From Bacteriovoracaceae bacterium UBA7695 (lineage in GTDB: Bacteria; Bdellovibrionota; Bacteriovoracia; Bacteriovoracales; Bacteriovoracaceae), in assembly GCA_002482685.1 (NCBI GenBank), contig DLGL01000103.1, forward strand, positions 70,263 to 75,992: DNA of 5,730 nt, written 5' to 3'. The number at the start of each line of letters is the position of its first letter. Positions within the stretch are counted from its first letter, which is position 1. Below, piece by piece: positions 5,385-5,730 of the stretch. The position numbers and the translations under genes were made by a program. The notes under the pieces were generated by a model. It did not search any database. It saw only the letters and a program-made list of their open reading frames with translations, and was not told the origin of the DNA.

Positions 5385-5730
5385 CGTCTACTAAATATTA
5401 ATTTCTGGTCACTTTCCTCTATTAGATCATATGGAGCCCAAGTCATGTCATCTATTAGTCCATCTCGACCAGAGATGAGGTGTCGCACATTATCGAACTT
5501 GGCAAATTGCCCAACAAAATGTCTATTAAATCCTATTGCTGCATCCTCATCAATAGTTTGATTTAAAAATGCTCCCTCAAACCTACCTACTGTTAGAGAA
5601 ACTATTGTTGTGGGATTAACAGTCAATATTAATTGAAAAGGTACCATTCCAGGAAGTGGCAGATATAGAGCAGGATGGAAAGGCACGGTAATTAGACAAT
5701 TATAGAAATCATCTTGAGACCACAATGGGT
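5372..5730 (-). CDS. Unrecognised protein, C-terminal part (cut by right window edge)
   Basis: The frame is open from the right edge to TAA at 5372, giving at least 118 residues. A TTG at 5725 could serve as a start, but codons continue upstream to the edge and no ribosome binding site is visible, so the true start is probably outside. The visible part looks strand-rich: FYNCLITVPFHPALYLPLPG, FQLILTVNPTTIVSLTVGRF, then AAIGFNRHFVGQFAKFDNVR and a Gly/Asp-rich segment with DDMTWAPYDLIEE near the end. I recognise no family. It is probably the upstream partner of the 267-residue gene. Confidence 0.6.
   Translation of the reverse strand, partial: PLWSQDDFYNCLITVPFHPALYLPLPGMVPFQLILTVNPTTIVSLTVGRFEGAFLNQTIDEDAAIGFNRHFVGQFAKFDNVRHLISGRDGLIDDMTWAPYDLIEESDQKLIFSRRGSF

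Noticed and set aside
1..5730. CRISPR array, insertion sequence or complete tRNA/rRNA
   Set aside because: No regularly spaced repeats, terminal inverted repeats with transposase, or complete RNA gene could be found by reading both strands.

Overview
The window looks like a bacterial accessory region, probably from a Gram-negative (proteobacterial-type) genome. It is AT-rich by eye, most genes have purine-rich Shine-Dalgarno sequences and ATG starts, and there is no recognisable housekeeping gene. No taxon can be named from the sequence alone. Several short, independently oriented gene units of unknown or nuclease-like type sit next to each other, which is typical of cargo in a genomic or defence island. 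No transposase, integrase, rRNA, intact tRNA or CRISPR array is visible.

Layout from left to right: (1) the 5' part of a leftward gene, 1-528, whose product has a long charged helical region followed by the start of a NERD (nuclease-related) domain; it runs off the left edge. (2) An intergenic stretch of about 270 bases holding its likely promoter and a terminator-like hairpin for the next leftward genes. (3) A leftward cluster reading from 2798 down to 803: a 64-residue basic protein, a 372-residue protein of a poorly characterised family, a possible 48-residue protein, and a GNAT-family N-acetyltransferase. The first two are in the same reading frame, separated by one TAA. (4) A divergent intergenic region, 2799-3143, with promoter-like elements and an 11-base direct repeat. 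(5) A rightward gene, 3144-4229, for a PD-(D/E)XK (NucS/DUF91-like) nuclease with a C-terminal PUA/EVE-like domain. (6) A 280-base intergenic region, 4230-4511, with hairpins, a T7 tract and a short stretch resembling the 3' end of a tmRNA. (7) A leftward pair of unrecognised genes: one entering from the right edge (stop at 5372) and a 267-residue protein (4512-5315). A perfect 22-base palindrome lies over the stop codon of the upstream one.

How the genes might work together is inference. The divergent pairing of the 64/372-residue unit with a nuclease carrying a possible modified-base reader, and the presence of a NERD protein nearby, suggest DNA-directed defence or mobile-element control. 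No known system is recognised in full. The right-hand pair may be a separate two-gene unit.
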